Source: Aurantimonas sp. HBX-1
GTDB taxonomy: Bacteria; Pseudomonadota; Alphaproteobacteria; Rhizobiales; Rhizobiaceae
Assembly: GCF_021391535.1 (NCBI RefSeq)
Contig: NZ_CP090066.1
Span: 4,177,501 to 4,241,500 of the forward strand
Reading direction: 5' to 3'
Length of the DNA stretch: 64,000 nt
Below the pieces are notes generated by a model. That model was not told the DNA's origin. It searched no databases and saw only the letters and a list, made by a program, of their open reading frames with translations. Both the position numbers and the translations under genes were made by a program. Each line of letters starts with the position of its first letter. The first letter of the stretch is position 1. Below are positions 44,921-53,425 of the stretch, in pieces.

Positions 44921-45804
44921 TTATCGGAAGCGGGTAACCACGCGACGGAGCAGCGAAGGGCGCCGAGGTTCTGGCTCGCGCTGCTCGAAATGGGCGAGGG
45001 GCAACTTGTCCGCCAGGGAGGTCGGCACAGGCGCTGGCATTCTTTGGACTGTCTCGTCGACCGCCGCGACGGCTCCGGTTTGCTTGACTGCCAAGGCAGG
45101 CACGCTGTCAGCGGGCTCTAACAAGGTGCCGGCGATGAATTTCGGGTCCCATCGCGACGTCGCCTCGCGTGCGGCGTCTCTGAGCCGACTGGGCGACTGC
45201 GGGTGAATTAGCAGCAGGAACACTACGTGGGCGGTCCGGAAGGTCCCGATAACCGCGTCGGGGGCAATCGCTCGCAGTCTTTCGATGCAGTCGACGACAA
45301 ATGGCTCCCGCTCCAAGCGCGAAAAGTGCTGGTAGACTAGCACGGACTTGCCGGTCGCGTAGCAGGCCGCCAACTCCTCTTCGAACAGGTACTTAGAGGA
45401 GCCCTTGTGACCGTTGCGCGGCTTCTTCACCTCCAAGCCATTGTCCGGGTCGAAGAAGATGAGGTCGACATCGGCAAGCGCCGCTTGGCACGCTCCCATA
45501 TACGCGCGTCGTTCGGGCGCGTTGTCGGGTAGCGGCTCGTTGAGTAGCGCCCGCCAGGGATTGCTGCGCTTTCCTCAATGTGTCGCAGCCGACGACCGTC
45601 GGGGTCGTCACTAACTCCCACCAGGATGTCGAACAGCTCCGGGTCGTGGTGGCGGTGCTTTGCAGGCTGCTGAAGGTAAGCGCGCTTGCTGCCGTCGGAG
45701 CTGCCGTCGGATGGCGTCAGCATCCAGCACACTCCAATACGGGTGTCGCCGCCGGCAGTGAGGGCACAGCGTAGGGTGTATTTCCGGTAGTCGCTGATCC
45801 CCAA
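44921..45804 (-). pseudogene. Frameshifted gene for a conserved protein of unknown function
   Basis: Two frames together read like one protein. The first (45804 down to about 45570) gives SDYRKYTLRCALTAGGDTRIGVCWMLTPSDGSSDGSKRAYLQQPAK and DPELFDIL. The second (from about 45574 down to 44921) gives WRALLNEPLPDNAPERRAYMGACQAALADVDLIFFDPDNGLEVKKPRNGHKGSSKYLFEEE. The switch between 45545 and 45574 needs one base lost (or two gained). No function assigned; the FFDPDNGLE block is the most conserved-looking part. Either an inactivated gene or, less likely, a programmed shift or sequencing error. Confidence 0.7.
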
Positions 45805-45863
45805 CGTACTGTTCCTTCACCACCGCCCCCCTTCGGATTGCACCGAGGCAGCATGCAGGAATA

Positions 45864-45891
45864 CCCGAATTTAGAGTACCCCAAATTCGGG
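45864..45891 (+). promoter_or_regulatory. Candidate operator of the XRE regulator
   Basis: Perfect inverted repeat CCCGAATTT / AAATTCGGG with a 10-nt spacer, 37 bp before the regulator start. The layout resembles controller-protein (C-box) operators of restriction systems. Confidence 0.6.
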
Positions 45892-45928
45892 TTTCAATTG
45901 AACGCTGGCTTTCAACCGGCGCTGCGCA

Positions 45929-46168
45929 TTGACCTCCCTTCGATCAGATCTCTACCAGCAAATTATCGACCGTCTCGTGCAGGCGCGGAAAGACGCCGGG
46001 ATCACGCAAGCTGAGCTAGGACTGCGAATCGGTCAGCGGCAGACCTTTGTCTCAAAGGTTGAGTTGGGCGAACGGCGTATTGATGTGGCGGAGTTCGTTG
46101 AAATCTGCCGAGCGATCCAGGTCGACCCCCACGCCTTAATCCGAGCGGGGGAGAGGGCAGGCAGGTAA
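45929..46168 (+). CDS. XRE-family regulator (controller-like)
   Basis: 79 residues, one helix-turn-helix domain (ARKDAGITQAELGLRIGQRQTFVSKVELGERRIDVAEF), size as in C proteins of restriction-modification systems. The start is a TTG with no clear ribosome binding site, so it could be leaderless or begin slightly differently. Upstream inverted repeat and downstream hsdR suggest autoregulation and timing control of the restriction operon. Confidence 0.8.
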   Translation: MTSLRSDLYQQIIDRLVQARKDAGITQAELGLRIGQRQTFVSKVELGERRIDVAEFVEICRAIQVDPHALIRAGERAGR

Positions 46169-46306
46169 GCGGCCTTCCCGGCCGTCCCGATACGCTGCCT
46201 TTCCCAAACTGTCATCACCCAGGATATCGCAATAGCTCACTCGGCCCAAATCCCCTATGCAACTCTAGGGTATTGATTCACGCCCGGTGTGAAGAGAGGA
46301 CGAGCT

Positions 46307-48853
46307 TTGTCGGCCCACAAGGAAGCGACCGCACGGATCAAGATAAACAAGTTGCTCGAGGAGGCCGGCTGGCGGTTTTTCGAGAGTGAGCGCGGTCCTG
46401 CAAACATTGTTCTTGAACCAAACGTAAAGCTGAAGAACGCCGACATTGAGGCGCTCGGCAGAGATTTTGAGAAGTCCAAGAATGGCTTTATCGATTTTCT
46501 GTTGCTCGACGTAGACGGCAAACCGCTCATCATCCTGGAAGCAAAATCCGAAGGAAAACATCCGCTTTCGGCCAAAGAGCAGGCCCGCAAATATGCCCGC
46601 TCGCAGAATGCGCGTTTTGTTATCCTCAGCAACGGCATCATGCATTTTCTTTGGGATCTTGAGCAGGGCAATCCTAGCGTCATCTCGAAATTCCCAGGCC
46701 CCGATGACATCAAAAACCACTACGCTTTCGAGCCTGACACAGGCAGATTGTCCGCAGAACCAGTAGGGCTGGACTTCATCGCGCTCACGCAGATGCCCGG
46801 GTACGCCAATGAGGCCGCCTGGAAGAACGAAGCCGAGCGACTGGCATTCATTGAAAAGCAGAAGCTGCGATTTCTTCGCAAATACCAGCAGCGCGCAATT
46901 GAGCGTATCCAGGAGGAAGCAAAAAAGGGCGCCACCCGTTTCCTTTTCGAGATGGCGACTGGAACCGGAAAAACGCTTACCTCAGCCGCCGTGGTCAAGC
47001 TCTTTCTCAAAACGCGCAATGCCAAACGGGTTCTGTTTCTCGTCGATCGCCTGGAGTTGGAAACCCAGGCGGACAAGGCATTCAAAGCGCTTCTCAGGAA
47101 TGATTTCACCTCGATCATCTACAAGGAGCAACGGGACGACTGGCGCAAGGCGGACATTGTTGTCACCACGGTCCAGTCCCTTCTCTTCAACGACAAGTAC
47201 CGCCGCCTGTTTTCGCCGACGGATTTCGACCTGGTAATCTCGGACGAAGCTCACAGGTCAATTGGCGGCAACGCGCGCGCAGTCTTTGAGTATTTCATCG
47301 GCTACAAGCTGGGCCTCACCGCCACGCCCAAGGATTATCTCAAGCGATCAGCGAAGGGAAAAGCCTCTGAAAGAGATCCCCGCGAGTCTGAACGGCGGAT
47401 GATGCTGGACACTTACAAAACTTTCGGCTGCGAATCGGGTGATCCGACCTACCGCTACTCTCTTCTGGATGGCGTGCGGGATGGCTTCTTGATCAATCCC
47501 TATGTCATCGATGCGCGAACAGGCGTCACCACTCAACTGCTGTCGGAAGAGGGGTTCACGGTCGAAACGACCGCCGAGGACGGAACCGAGCTGAAGGAAG
47601 CCTTCGCTGGCCGAGATTTCGAGAAGCGCTTTTTTGCGGAGGCGACCAATCAAGCATTTTGCCGAGCGCTGCTCGAGCACGGAATGCGTGATCCGATCTC
47701 GGGCGAGTTCGGCAAAACCATCGCCTTCGCGGTCAGCCAAAGCCATGCGGCGAAAATTACACAGATCCTGAACACGTTGGCGGATCAGCTCTGGCCCGGC
47801 CGCTACCAATCCGATTTTGCCATGCAGGTGACTAGCGATGTCACCCATGCACAGAGGATGACAATCAACTTTGCCAACAACAATCTGGCTGGCCACAGTG
47901 ACGGATTGGAGAATTACCGCACCAGCAAGGCGCGGGTCTGCGTGACGGTCGGCATGATGACCACAGGCTATGATTGCCCGGATCTGTTGAACCTTGCGCT
48001 GATGCGGCCAATTTTCTCTCCCTCTGATTTTGTCCAGATGAAGGGCCGCGGCACCCGAAAGCACAATTTTTCCGAGGAAATGTTCGATCCGGCGCAGAAG
48101 ACAGTGCTCGGCGATGTTCAGAAATCTGTCTACCGGCTGTTCGATTTCTTCGCCAACTACGAGTTTTTCGAGGAGAAATTTCAGTACAATCAAGAACTCA
48201 AACTTCCCAAGCCCGCCGCTGTGCCGCTGGCTTCTGGAGGCGATACAACAACGGGAACGACCACCGCCGCGGCATATTACGAGTTCCTCGAGCCCGATCA
48301 GGTTGTCTACCAATCCGAGCAGCAAATCGGGCCAGAAGGAATGCGCGTCGACCGGGAGCTGTTCAAGAAATTCGAGGATGTGGCGCGGTCCGACAAGCGC
48401 CTTGCCGAACTGGTTGAGCAGCAGAATTGGGAGACGGCGACCCGGCACGTCATCGAGGAATTGTTCGACAAGCCCGACGAACATTTCAACCTGGAACGCC
48501 TGCGCCGCGCGGCTGGTGTTGATCGTCGTATCACGATCCGCGAATTGATCGAAAAGGCCTTCGGCTTCATTCCCAAATTCAAGAGCAAGGCCGAACTGAT
48601 CGAGGACGAATTCCAGAAGTTTCTGCTTGACCAGAAGCCCGAGGAAGCCGACCGCGTTGCCCAGATGCGCTATTTCTTTGAAGCCTATATCCGCGACGCT
48701 AAGGTCCGAGCCTTGGTCGATGCGGGGCACTTCGGAGACCTCAATGTAAACCCAACTTTCACTACCCGCGACCTCAAGGAAGTGCCGGCCCCGTGGCGCA
48801 GACGCATCCCCGAATACATCAAGGACTATGTGTCCCTGAACCCGTTCCTTTGA
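46307..48853 (+). CDS. hsdR: Type I restriction enzyme R subunit (EcoEI-like)
   Basis: 848 residues. N-terminal PD-(D/E)xK nuclease with D63 and E78-A-K80 (FIDFLLLDVDGKPLIILEAK). SF2 translocase with Walker A MATGTGKT (about 216), DEAH box (D313-E-A-H316), TATPKDYLKRSAKG and QMKGRGTRK (motif VI). A C-terminal EcoEI-R-type helical domain interacts with the methylase. Starts at TTG 46307 with GAGAGGA upstream; GTG 46289 is possible. Cuts unmodified DNA after translocation. Followed by the fused hsdM-hsdS 12 bp later. Confidence 0.93.
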   Translation: MSAHKEATARIKINKLLEEAGWRFFESERGPANIVLEPNVKLKNADIEALGRDFEKSKNGFIDFLLLDVDGKPLIILEAKSEGKHPLSAKEQARKYARSQNARFVILSNGIMHFLWDLEQGNPSVISKFPGPDDIKNHYAFEPDTGRLSAEPVGLDFIALTQMPGYANEAAWKNEAERLAFIEKQKLRFLRKYQQRAIERIQEEAKKGATRFLFEMATGTGKTLTSAAVVKLFLKTRNAKRVLFLVDRLELETQADKAFKALLRNDFTSIIYKEQRDDWRKADIVVTTVQSLLFNDKYRRLFSPTDFDLVISDEAHRSIGGNARAVFEYFIGYKLGLTATPKDYLKRSAKGKASERDPRESERRMMLDTYKTFGCESGDPTYRYSLLDGVRDGFLINPYVIDARTGVTTQLLSEEGFTVETTAEDGTELKEAFAGRDFEKRFFAEATNQAFCRALLEHGMRDPISGEFGKTIAFAVSQSHAAKITQILNTLADQLWPGRYQSDFAMQVTSDVTHAQRMTINFANNNLAGHSDGLENYRTSKARVCVTVGMMTTGYDCPDLLNLALMRPIFSPSDFVQMKGRGTRKHNFSEEMFDPAQKTVLGDVQKSVYRLFDFFANYEFFEEKFQYNQELKLPKPAAVPLASGGDTTTGTTTAAAYYEFLEPDQVVYQSEQQIGPEGMRVDRELFKKFEDVARSDKRLAELVEQQNWETATRHVIEELFDKPDEHFNLERLRRAAGVDRRITIRELIEKAFGFIPKFKSKAELIEDEFQKFLLDQKPEEADRVAQMRYFFEAYIRDAKVRALVDAGHFGDLNVNPTFTTRDLKEVPAPWRRRIPEYIKDYVSLNPFL

Positions 48854-48865
48854 TGAAAGACTTGC

Positions 48866-51478
48866 ATGCTCGACACTGACACGAAACGCCGCATCGACAC
48901 CTGTCGCGATATCCTCGTTGGCAAGGTTCCCGACCCAAAAAGCCAGGTCGAACAGATCACGGTCGCGCTGATCTACAAATTTATGGACGACATGGACCTC
49001 GAGTCCGAGGAGCTGGGCGGCGAACGGAAATTCTTCACCAAGGATTATGAACGCTACCGCTGGGCCAGACTGGTAGCGCCGGGCGTGTCGGGCCAGGAGA
49101 TGCTCAACACCTACTCCGAAGCATTGACCAAGATGGTCGAGAACGACCAGTTGCCTGAACTGTTCCGGTCGATTTTCCGCAACGCCTATCTGCCCTACCG
49201 CGACCCCGAGACGCTGCGCAGCTTCCTACGCGAAATCAACAGCTTCACCTATGACCACAGCGAGAAGCTCGGTGATGCATTCGAGTACCTGCTCTCGGTT
49301 CTCGGCAGCCAAGGCGATGCCGGCCAGTTCCGCACGCCGCGCCACATCATCGATTTCATGGTCGAGATCATCGACCCGAAGAAGACCGAAATCATCATGG
49401 ATCCCGCCTGTGGCACGGCGGGTTTTCTGATTTCAGCCTACAAACACATCCTTAAGGCCAACTCGTCTCATGTGGTGAACGACAACGGCAAGGGGCAGGA
49501 AACGGACGCAGCCGAACGGGCACTAGAAAGCCCCTTGCGCTATCCCGGTGATCTACTGACACCTGAGGAACGCAAGCAGCTGGCCCACAACATTAAGGGC
49601 TACGACATTTCGCCAGACATGGTGCGCCTCAGCCTCGTGAATCTCTATCTTCACGGTTTCGCCGACCCTAAGGTTGAGGAATACGACACGCTGACCTCAC
49701 AAGACAAATGGCAGGAGACGGCCGACGTCATCCTGGCTAATCCGCCCTTTATGTCGCCCAAAGGGGGCATCCCCCCTCATTCACGCTTTCAGGTTCAGTC
49801 CAAACGCAGCGAAGTCCTGTTTGTCGACTACATGGCCGAGCACCTGAACCCGCAGGGCCGTGCCGCCATCATTGTGCCCGAGGGCATCATCTTCCAAAGC
49901 CAGAGCGCCTATGTGGCGCTGCGCAAGATGCTGGTGGATGGTTACCTTGCCGCCGTCATCTCGCTGCCCGCTGGCGTGTTCAACCCCTACTCCGGCGTGA
50001 AAACTTCGATCCTGATCCTTGACCGCGCCGTGGCCAGGGCGAGCCAGCACGTTGCTTTCTTCAAGATTGAGAATGACGGCTTCGCCCTTGGCGCACAGCG
50101 CAAGGCGATAAAGGGGTCGCAACTGGCGCAGGTGAAAGCCGAGCTTGGGACGTGGTTGCAGGCCGCGCGGGCGGGCGGGGGCGACGAGCTGGAAAGCATC
50201 CTCGGCTTTGCCGTCCAGAGAAATGACCTGCTGTCCGAAGGATCGGTCACTCTGAGCGCAGAACGATATAAGACGCGGGACGATAGCCGGTCCGGTTTCC
50301 CAATGGTCTCGCTGAGCGATGAAACTATTTTCAAAGTCGAAAGCGGCGGCACCCCGAAGTCTGATGTGAGCGAGTATTGGGATGGGGACATTCCATGGGC
50401 GACGCTGGTTGATCTGCCTGCAACCAACTTCATCACCGAAATCAAAGGGACCGTTCGAACCATCAGCGAAGCAGGGCTAAAAAGCTCGTCGGCCAAAATG
50501 ATTCCGGCAAATTCGGTACTTGTTTCCTCTCGCGCGACTATCGGGCGAATTGCAATCAACCGGGTACCTCTGGCCACAAACCAAGGCTTCAAGAATATCA
50601 TCATTGCCGACGATACACGGGCGTTGCCCGAGTACGTTGCTTTGGCGGTAACGCGGCTTGTACCAACTATGCAAAGTTGGGCAACAGGTGGCACGTTTGC
50701 GGAAATCTCAAAGAGCAAGTTTTGCGAGTTAGAAATACCCCTCCCGCCGCTTGAGGTGCAGCGCGAGATTGTGGCCGAGGTCGCGGGCTATCAACGTGTC
50801 GTTGACGGTGCCCGCGCCGTCCTCGACAACTACCGCCCTCACATCCCGGTTGATCCTGAGTGGCCGATGGTCGAACTCTCGGACGTATTCGACGCGATGG
50901 AAGCCGGTGTAAGTGTGAATTCCGAAAATCGGACCAAACTGCCAGGCGAGGTGGGCGTCTTGAAGACCAGCGCGGTGACGTCCGGGATCTTCAACCCAGA
51001 TGAGCATAAGGCTGTGTTACCGGAAGAAGTGGACCGGGTGAAATGCAGCCCCCAAAAAGGTTCGATCATCATCAGCCGCATGAATACAGAGGCTCTTGTC
51101 GGGGCAAGCGCATATGTTGATGAGAATTATCCTGACCTGTTTCTGCCTGACCGGCTCTGGCAGGCTGTAATCACTCGGCCCGATGTCAGCGCGAAATACA
51201 TTCACACCGTCATAGCGTCCAATGAATACCGTGCGCGAATTTCCTCAATTTGCGGTGGGACCAGCGGGAGCATGAAGAACGTTGCGAAATCTCAGCTTCT
51301 GAAAATCGTGGTTCCGCTTCCTGATTTCGAGGTTCAGCGAACCATCGTCGCTGATATCGAGGCCGAGCAAGCCATCGTAGGCGGCAACCGAGAGCTGATC
51401 GCTCGCTTCAAGAAAAAAATCGATACCGCCATCGCCCGCGTCTGGGGCGAGGCCAAGGCTGCTGAGGCAGCGACCTGA
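48866..51478 (+). CDS. Type I restriction methylase fused to specificity subunit (HsdM-HsdS)
   Basis: 870 residues. HsdM half (about 1-460): N-terminal helical domain, SAM motif DPACGTAGF (from D179), catalytic NPPF (N292). From about 470 an HsdS part begins: two target-recognition domains, the first around VSLSDETIFKVESGGTPKSDVSEYWDGDIPWATL, the second around MVELSDVFDAMEAGVSVNSENRTKLPGEVGVLKT, each ending in a coiled-coil spacer (LPPLEVQREIVAEV; LPDFEVQRTIVADI). One polypeptide thus methylates and chooses the DNA site. The two TRDs imply a bipartite recognition sequence, unpredictable by reading. Confidence 0.92.
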   Translation: MLDTDTKRRIDTCRDILVGKVPDPKSQVEQITVALIYKFMDDMDLESEELGGERKFFTKDYERYRWARLVAPGVSGQEMLNTYSEALTKMVENDQLPELFRSIFRNAYLPYRDPETLRSFLREINSFTYDHSEKLGDAFEYLLSVLGSQGDAGQFRTPRHIIDFMVEIIDPKKTEIIMDPACGTAGFLISAYKHILKANSSHVVNDNGKGQETDAAERALESPLRYPGDLLTPEERKQLAHNIKGYDISPDMVRLSLVNLYLHGFADPKVEEYDTLTSQDKWQETADVILANPPFMSPKGGIPPHSRFQVQSKRSEVLFVDYMAEHLNPQGRAAIIVPEGIIFQSQSAYVALRKMLVDGYLAAVISLPAGVFNPYSGVKTSILILDRAVARASQHVAFFKIENDGFALGAQRKAIKGSQLAQVKAELGTWLQAARAGGGDELESILGFAVQRNDLLSEGSVTLSAERYKTRDDSRSGFPMVSLSDETIFKVESGGTPKSDVSEYWDGDIPWATLVDLPATNFITEIKGTVRTISEAGLKSSSAKMIPANSVLVSSRATIGRIAINRVPLATNQGFKNIIIADDTRALPEYVALAVTRLVPTMQSWATGGTFAEISKSKFCELEIPLPPLEVQREIVAEVAGYQRVVDGARAVLDNYRPHIPVDPEWPMVELSDVFDAMEAGVSVNSENRTKLPGEVGVLKTSAVTSGIFNPDEHKAVLPEEVDRVKCSPQKGSIIISRMNTEALVGASAYVDENYPDLFLPDRLWQAVITRPDVSAKYIHTVIASNEYRARISSICGGTSGSMKNVAKSQLLKIVVPLPDFEVQRTIVADIEAEQAIVGGNRELIARFKKKIDTAIARVWGEAKAAEAAT

Positions 51479-52224
51479 TGGACGAGGCACTCGAGCTCCG
51501 CGAATTTCTGCCACAGTCCTTCGCAAATGGCAGCGAACAGGCCTACCTCGACTTTCTCTGGTCGGCCTTCCAGACCAACTACGAGGCCGGGCGCTACGAG
51601 TTCGCCAGCCTCGCCTTTCATCTGCTCTACATGAGCTTCGTCTCCTTCTCGATCTGGCAGATCAGGCTGGCCCGACCCGAACCGTTCGCTATGGCGATGG
51701 TCGGATTTCGCTCGGATGACGAAGGTAGTCTGATGGACTGCGAGAGCCCCTTCAAATTCTATGATCGCCTGAAGGAAAGCCAGATCTTTCGCTTCCTTAA
51801 GCTGATCGGCTGCACCAATCAGCAAGTCGGTGAGTTCGCCAAATTCGTGCGCCGCCGCAACAAGATCGCCCACCCCAGCGGCACAGTTTTCTTCAACGAC
51901 CAGGCCGCGATTGACGCCGAGATCGCCGACATAATGACCGAGGTGCGCAACATCGAGGCGCACATGCAGCCGGTGATCCTCGAGCTTTATAGGAGCTTTC
52001 TGTGCGAGAGCGCCGATGCCGAGGAACTTGAATACTCAGTTTATGACGATGAGATCACGGCGAACTTCGTGCACAAATACTACATGTCCACAGCCGACCT
52101 CGCCTTCTGCGGTTCCTTCGACATAGAGCCGCTTCGCGGTGAACCCGGTTTCGAGGTAATGCAAGAGCTTCACGAGGCCCTGGCTGCGCTTTATCCTGCC
52201 GAAGAAGGCGAGGAGGCCGCATGA
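51478..52224 (+). CDS. HEPN-like protein in the type I restriction operon
   Basis: 248 residues, mainly helical. Contains R127-N-K-I-A-H132 in FAKFVRRRNKIAHPSG, the RxxxxH active-site motif of HEPN ribonucleases, within a helical context. No other catalytic domain. Starts in the stop of hsdM-hsdS (TGATG), so it is translated with it. Could be an abortive-infection ribonuclease guarded by the restriction system, or a HEPN without RNase activity. Family assignment rests on the motif and its helical context only. Confidence 0.7.
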   Translation: MDEALELREFLPQSFANGSEQAYLDFLWSAFQTNYEAGRYEFASLAFHLLYMSFVSFSIWQIRLARPEPFAMAMVGFRSDDEGSLMDCESPFKFYDRLKESQIFRFLKLIGCTNQQVGEFAKFVRRRNKIAHPSGTVFFNDQAAIDAEIADIMTEVRNIEAHMQPVILELYRSFLCESADAEELEYSVYDDEITANFVHKYYMSTADLAFCGSFDIEPLRGEPGFEVMQELHEALAALYPAEEGEEAA

Positions 52225-52361
52225 CATCGCTTCACGACATTGCTGACCGCAAGCTGCGCCCGGCCAGGTGCCGCGCGCTGATGGAGGAAAGCCTGATTGA
52301 AGATTGTGTCGCAGCCGAACCGGCCCCTTTCGGTGCGGGTTGGAGCGCTTCGCTCGATTGA
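52221..52361 (+). CDS. Short remnant ORF at the end of the restriction operon
   Basis: 46 codons beginning MTSLHDIADRKLRPARC, overlapping the HEPN stop by ATGA. The coupled start suggests a fourth gene of the operon that was cut short when the element's right end formed. Hypothetical. Confidence 0.45.
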   Translation: MTSLHDIADRKLRPARCRALMEESLIEDCVAAEPAPFGAGWSASLD

Positions 52362-52546
52362 GTGATGAGCGTGTGCAAGGCTAAGAACGGCCGCGACTTC
52401 AAAAGCCCTGTCGATGCCGCGCTGGTAACCGCGAGGTAACCACGGCAGATTCGACCGTTCGTAGCCCATCTAACGACGGTGTGATTCAACCGCAGTCAAA
52501 ACGCAAAAGCCCCGTGAAAACAGAGCTTTGGATCTTTGGCAATGAA

Positions 52547-52598
52547 GAAAATTTGGAGCGGGCGAAGGGATTCGAACCCTCGACCCCAACCTTGGCAA
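52547..52598. repeat. Right 52-bp attachment repeat (in the tRNA-Gly gene)
   Basis: Identical to 33629-33680. Covers the anticodon loop, T arm, acceptor and CCA of the tRNA plus 7 bp beyond it. Confidence 0.95.
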
Positions 52599-52628
52599 GG
52601 TTGTGCTCTACCCCTGAGCTACGCCCGC
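52554..52628 (-). tRNA. tRNA-Gly (anticodon GCC)
   Basis: On the minus strand the 75-nt sequence starts GCGGGCGTAGCTCAGGGG and ends CGCCCGCTCCA with a matching acceptor stem, encoded CCA, GGTTCGAATCC T arm and anticodon loop TTGCCAA. The 3' half coincides with the element's attachment repeat. Confidence 0.95.
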
Positions 52629-52897
52629 CCGCTCCGCGCAACACCGAAGCGCTGCGACGGGCGCTATATGGCGGAAAGCCGGGGTGATTGCAACAGCCAA
52701 ATGACACGGGCGGCGGACGACCGCCGGAGCCCGGGCGCCGTGTCGGCGGCAGCGGCTCCGACCGGCGGCCCGGTCCCCTCCCGTCGGGCGATCACCCGTC
52801 CGCGCCACGGGACCGAGCCGGAACTTCCGCCGGCCCCCTTCGCATCGGCGCCCGGTTTCGCTAGAGGCTGCCGTCAGCAGCCTCAGCGAGCAACGCC
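52629..52897. other. Intergenic stretch after the tRNA, nothing seen
   Basis: No open frame with a ribosome binding site; base composition returns to host level. Probably holds the promoters of the tRNA and the ProXp gene. Confidence 0.4.
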
Positions 52898-53425
52898 ATG
52901 ATCGACACGCCGGAACAGATGATCGCCCATCTCGAGGGTCTCGGCATCGCCAGCCGGACGGTGTCGCACCCGCCGCTGTTCACCGTCGAGGAGAGCCGGA
53001 GCCTGCGCGGGACGATTCCCGGCGGGCATACCAAGAACCTGTTCCTGAAGGACAAGAAGGGCCGGCTGTTCCTGGTGGTGGCGGAGGAGGACCGGGCGGT
53101 GGACCTCAAGACGCTGCACCGGCGAATCGGGGCGAGCGGCCGGCTGTCCTTCGCCGGGGCCGATCAGATGCGGGCGCTGCTCGGCGTCGCGCCGGGCTCG
53201 GTGACCGCCTTCGGGGTGGTCAACGACACCGAGGGAGCGGTGCAGCTCGTGCTTGATGAAGGCCTGCTGGCGCACGATATGGTGAACTGCCATCCGCTGA
53301 CCAACGCGGCGACGACAACCATTGCCACCAGCGACCTGATGGCGTTTTTCCGGGCCACCGCGCACGAGCCGCTCGTCATCGAGCTGGACGGCGGGGTCGA
53401 TGACGGCGAGGAACGGCGAGAATGA
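52898..53425 (+). CDS. YbaK/ProXp-type prolyl-tRNA editing protein
   Basis: 175 residues. Free-standing trans-editing domain related to the INS domain of bacterial ProRS. PPLFTVEESRSLRGTIPGGHTKNLFLKDKKGRLFLV holds the conserved Lys of the active site, with FGVVNDTEGAVQLVLD and NCHPLTNAATTTIA following. Hydrolyses mischarged Ala-tRNA(Pro), most likely ProXp-ala. Stop overlaps the CnoX-like start. Confidence 0.88.
   Translation: MIDTPEQMIAHLEGLGIASRTVSHPPLFTVEESRSLRGTIPGGHTKNLFLKDKKGRLFLVVAEEDRAVDLKTLHRRIGASGRLSFAGADQMRALLGVAPGSVTAFGVVNDTEGAVQLVLDEGLLAHDMVNCHPLTNAATTTIATSDLMAFFRATAHEPLVIELDGGVDDGEERRE

Larger units (their letters stand above)
33629..52598. mobile_element. 19-kb integrative element in tRNA-Gly(GCC)
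   Basis: Bounded by identical 52-bp repeats (33629-33680 and 52547-52598). The right copy is the 3' half of the intact tRNA-Gly from the anticodon loop onward plus 7 bp beyond CCA; the left copy is a bare fragment. The element lies on the 3' side of the tRNA, as expected for insertion by a tyrosine recombinase that rebuilds the tRNA. Contains an integrase, an AlpA-like HTH protein, a primase-polymerase, two restriction systems and cargo genes; no capsid, portal, terminase or conjugation genes were seen. The integrase lies mid-element, 9 kb from either end. Confidence 0.9.

Noticed and set aside
43755..45900. A third copy of the 52-bp attachment repeat near the integrase
   Set aside because: Looked for to explain the central integrase; no copy or clear partial copy was seen in this stretch.
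46169..46306. Second controller operator before hsdR
   Set aside because: A CTAGGGTA-type resemblance to the first inverted repeat is too weak to call.
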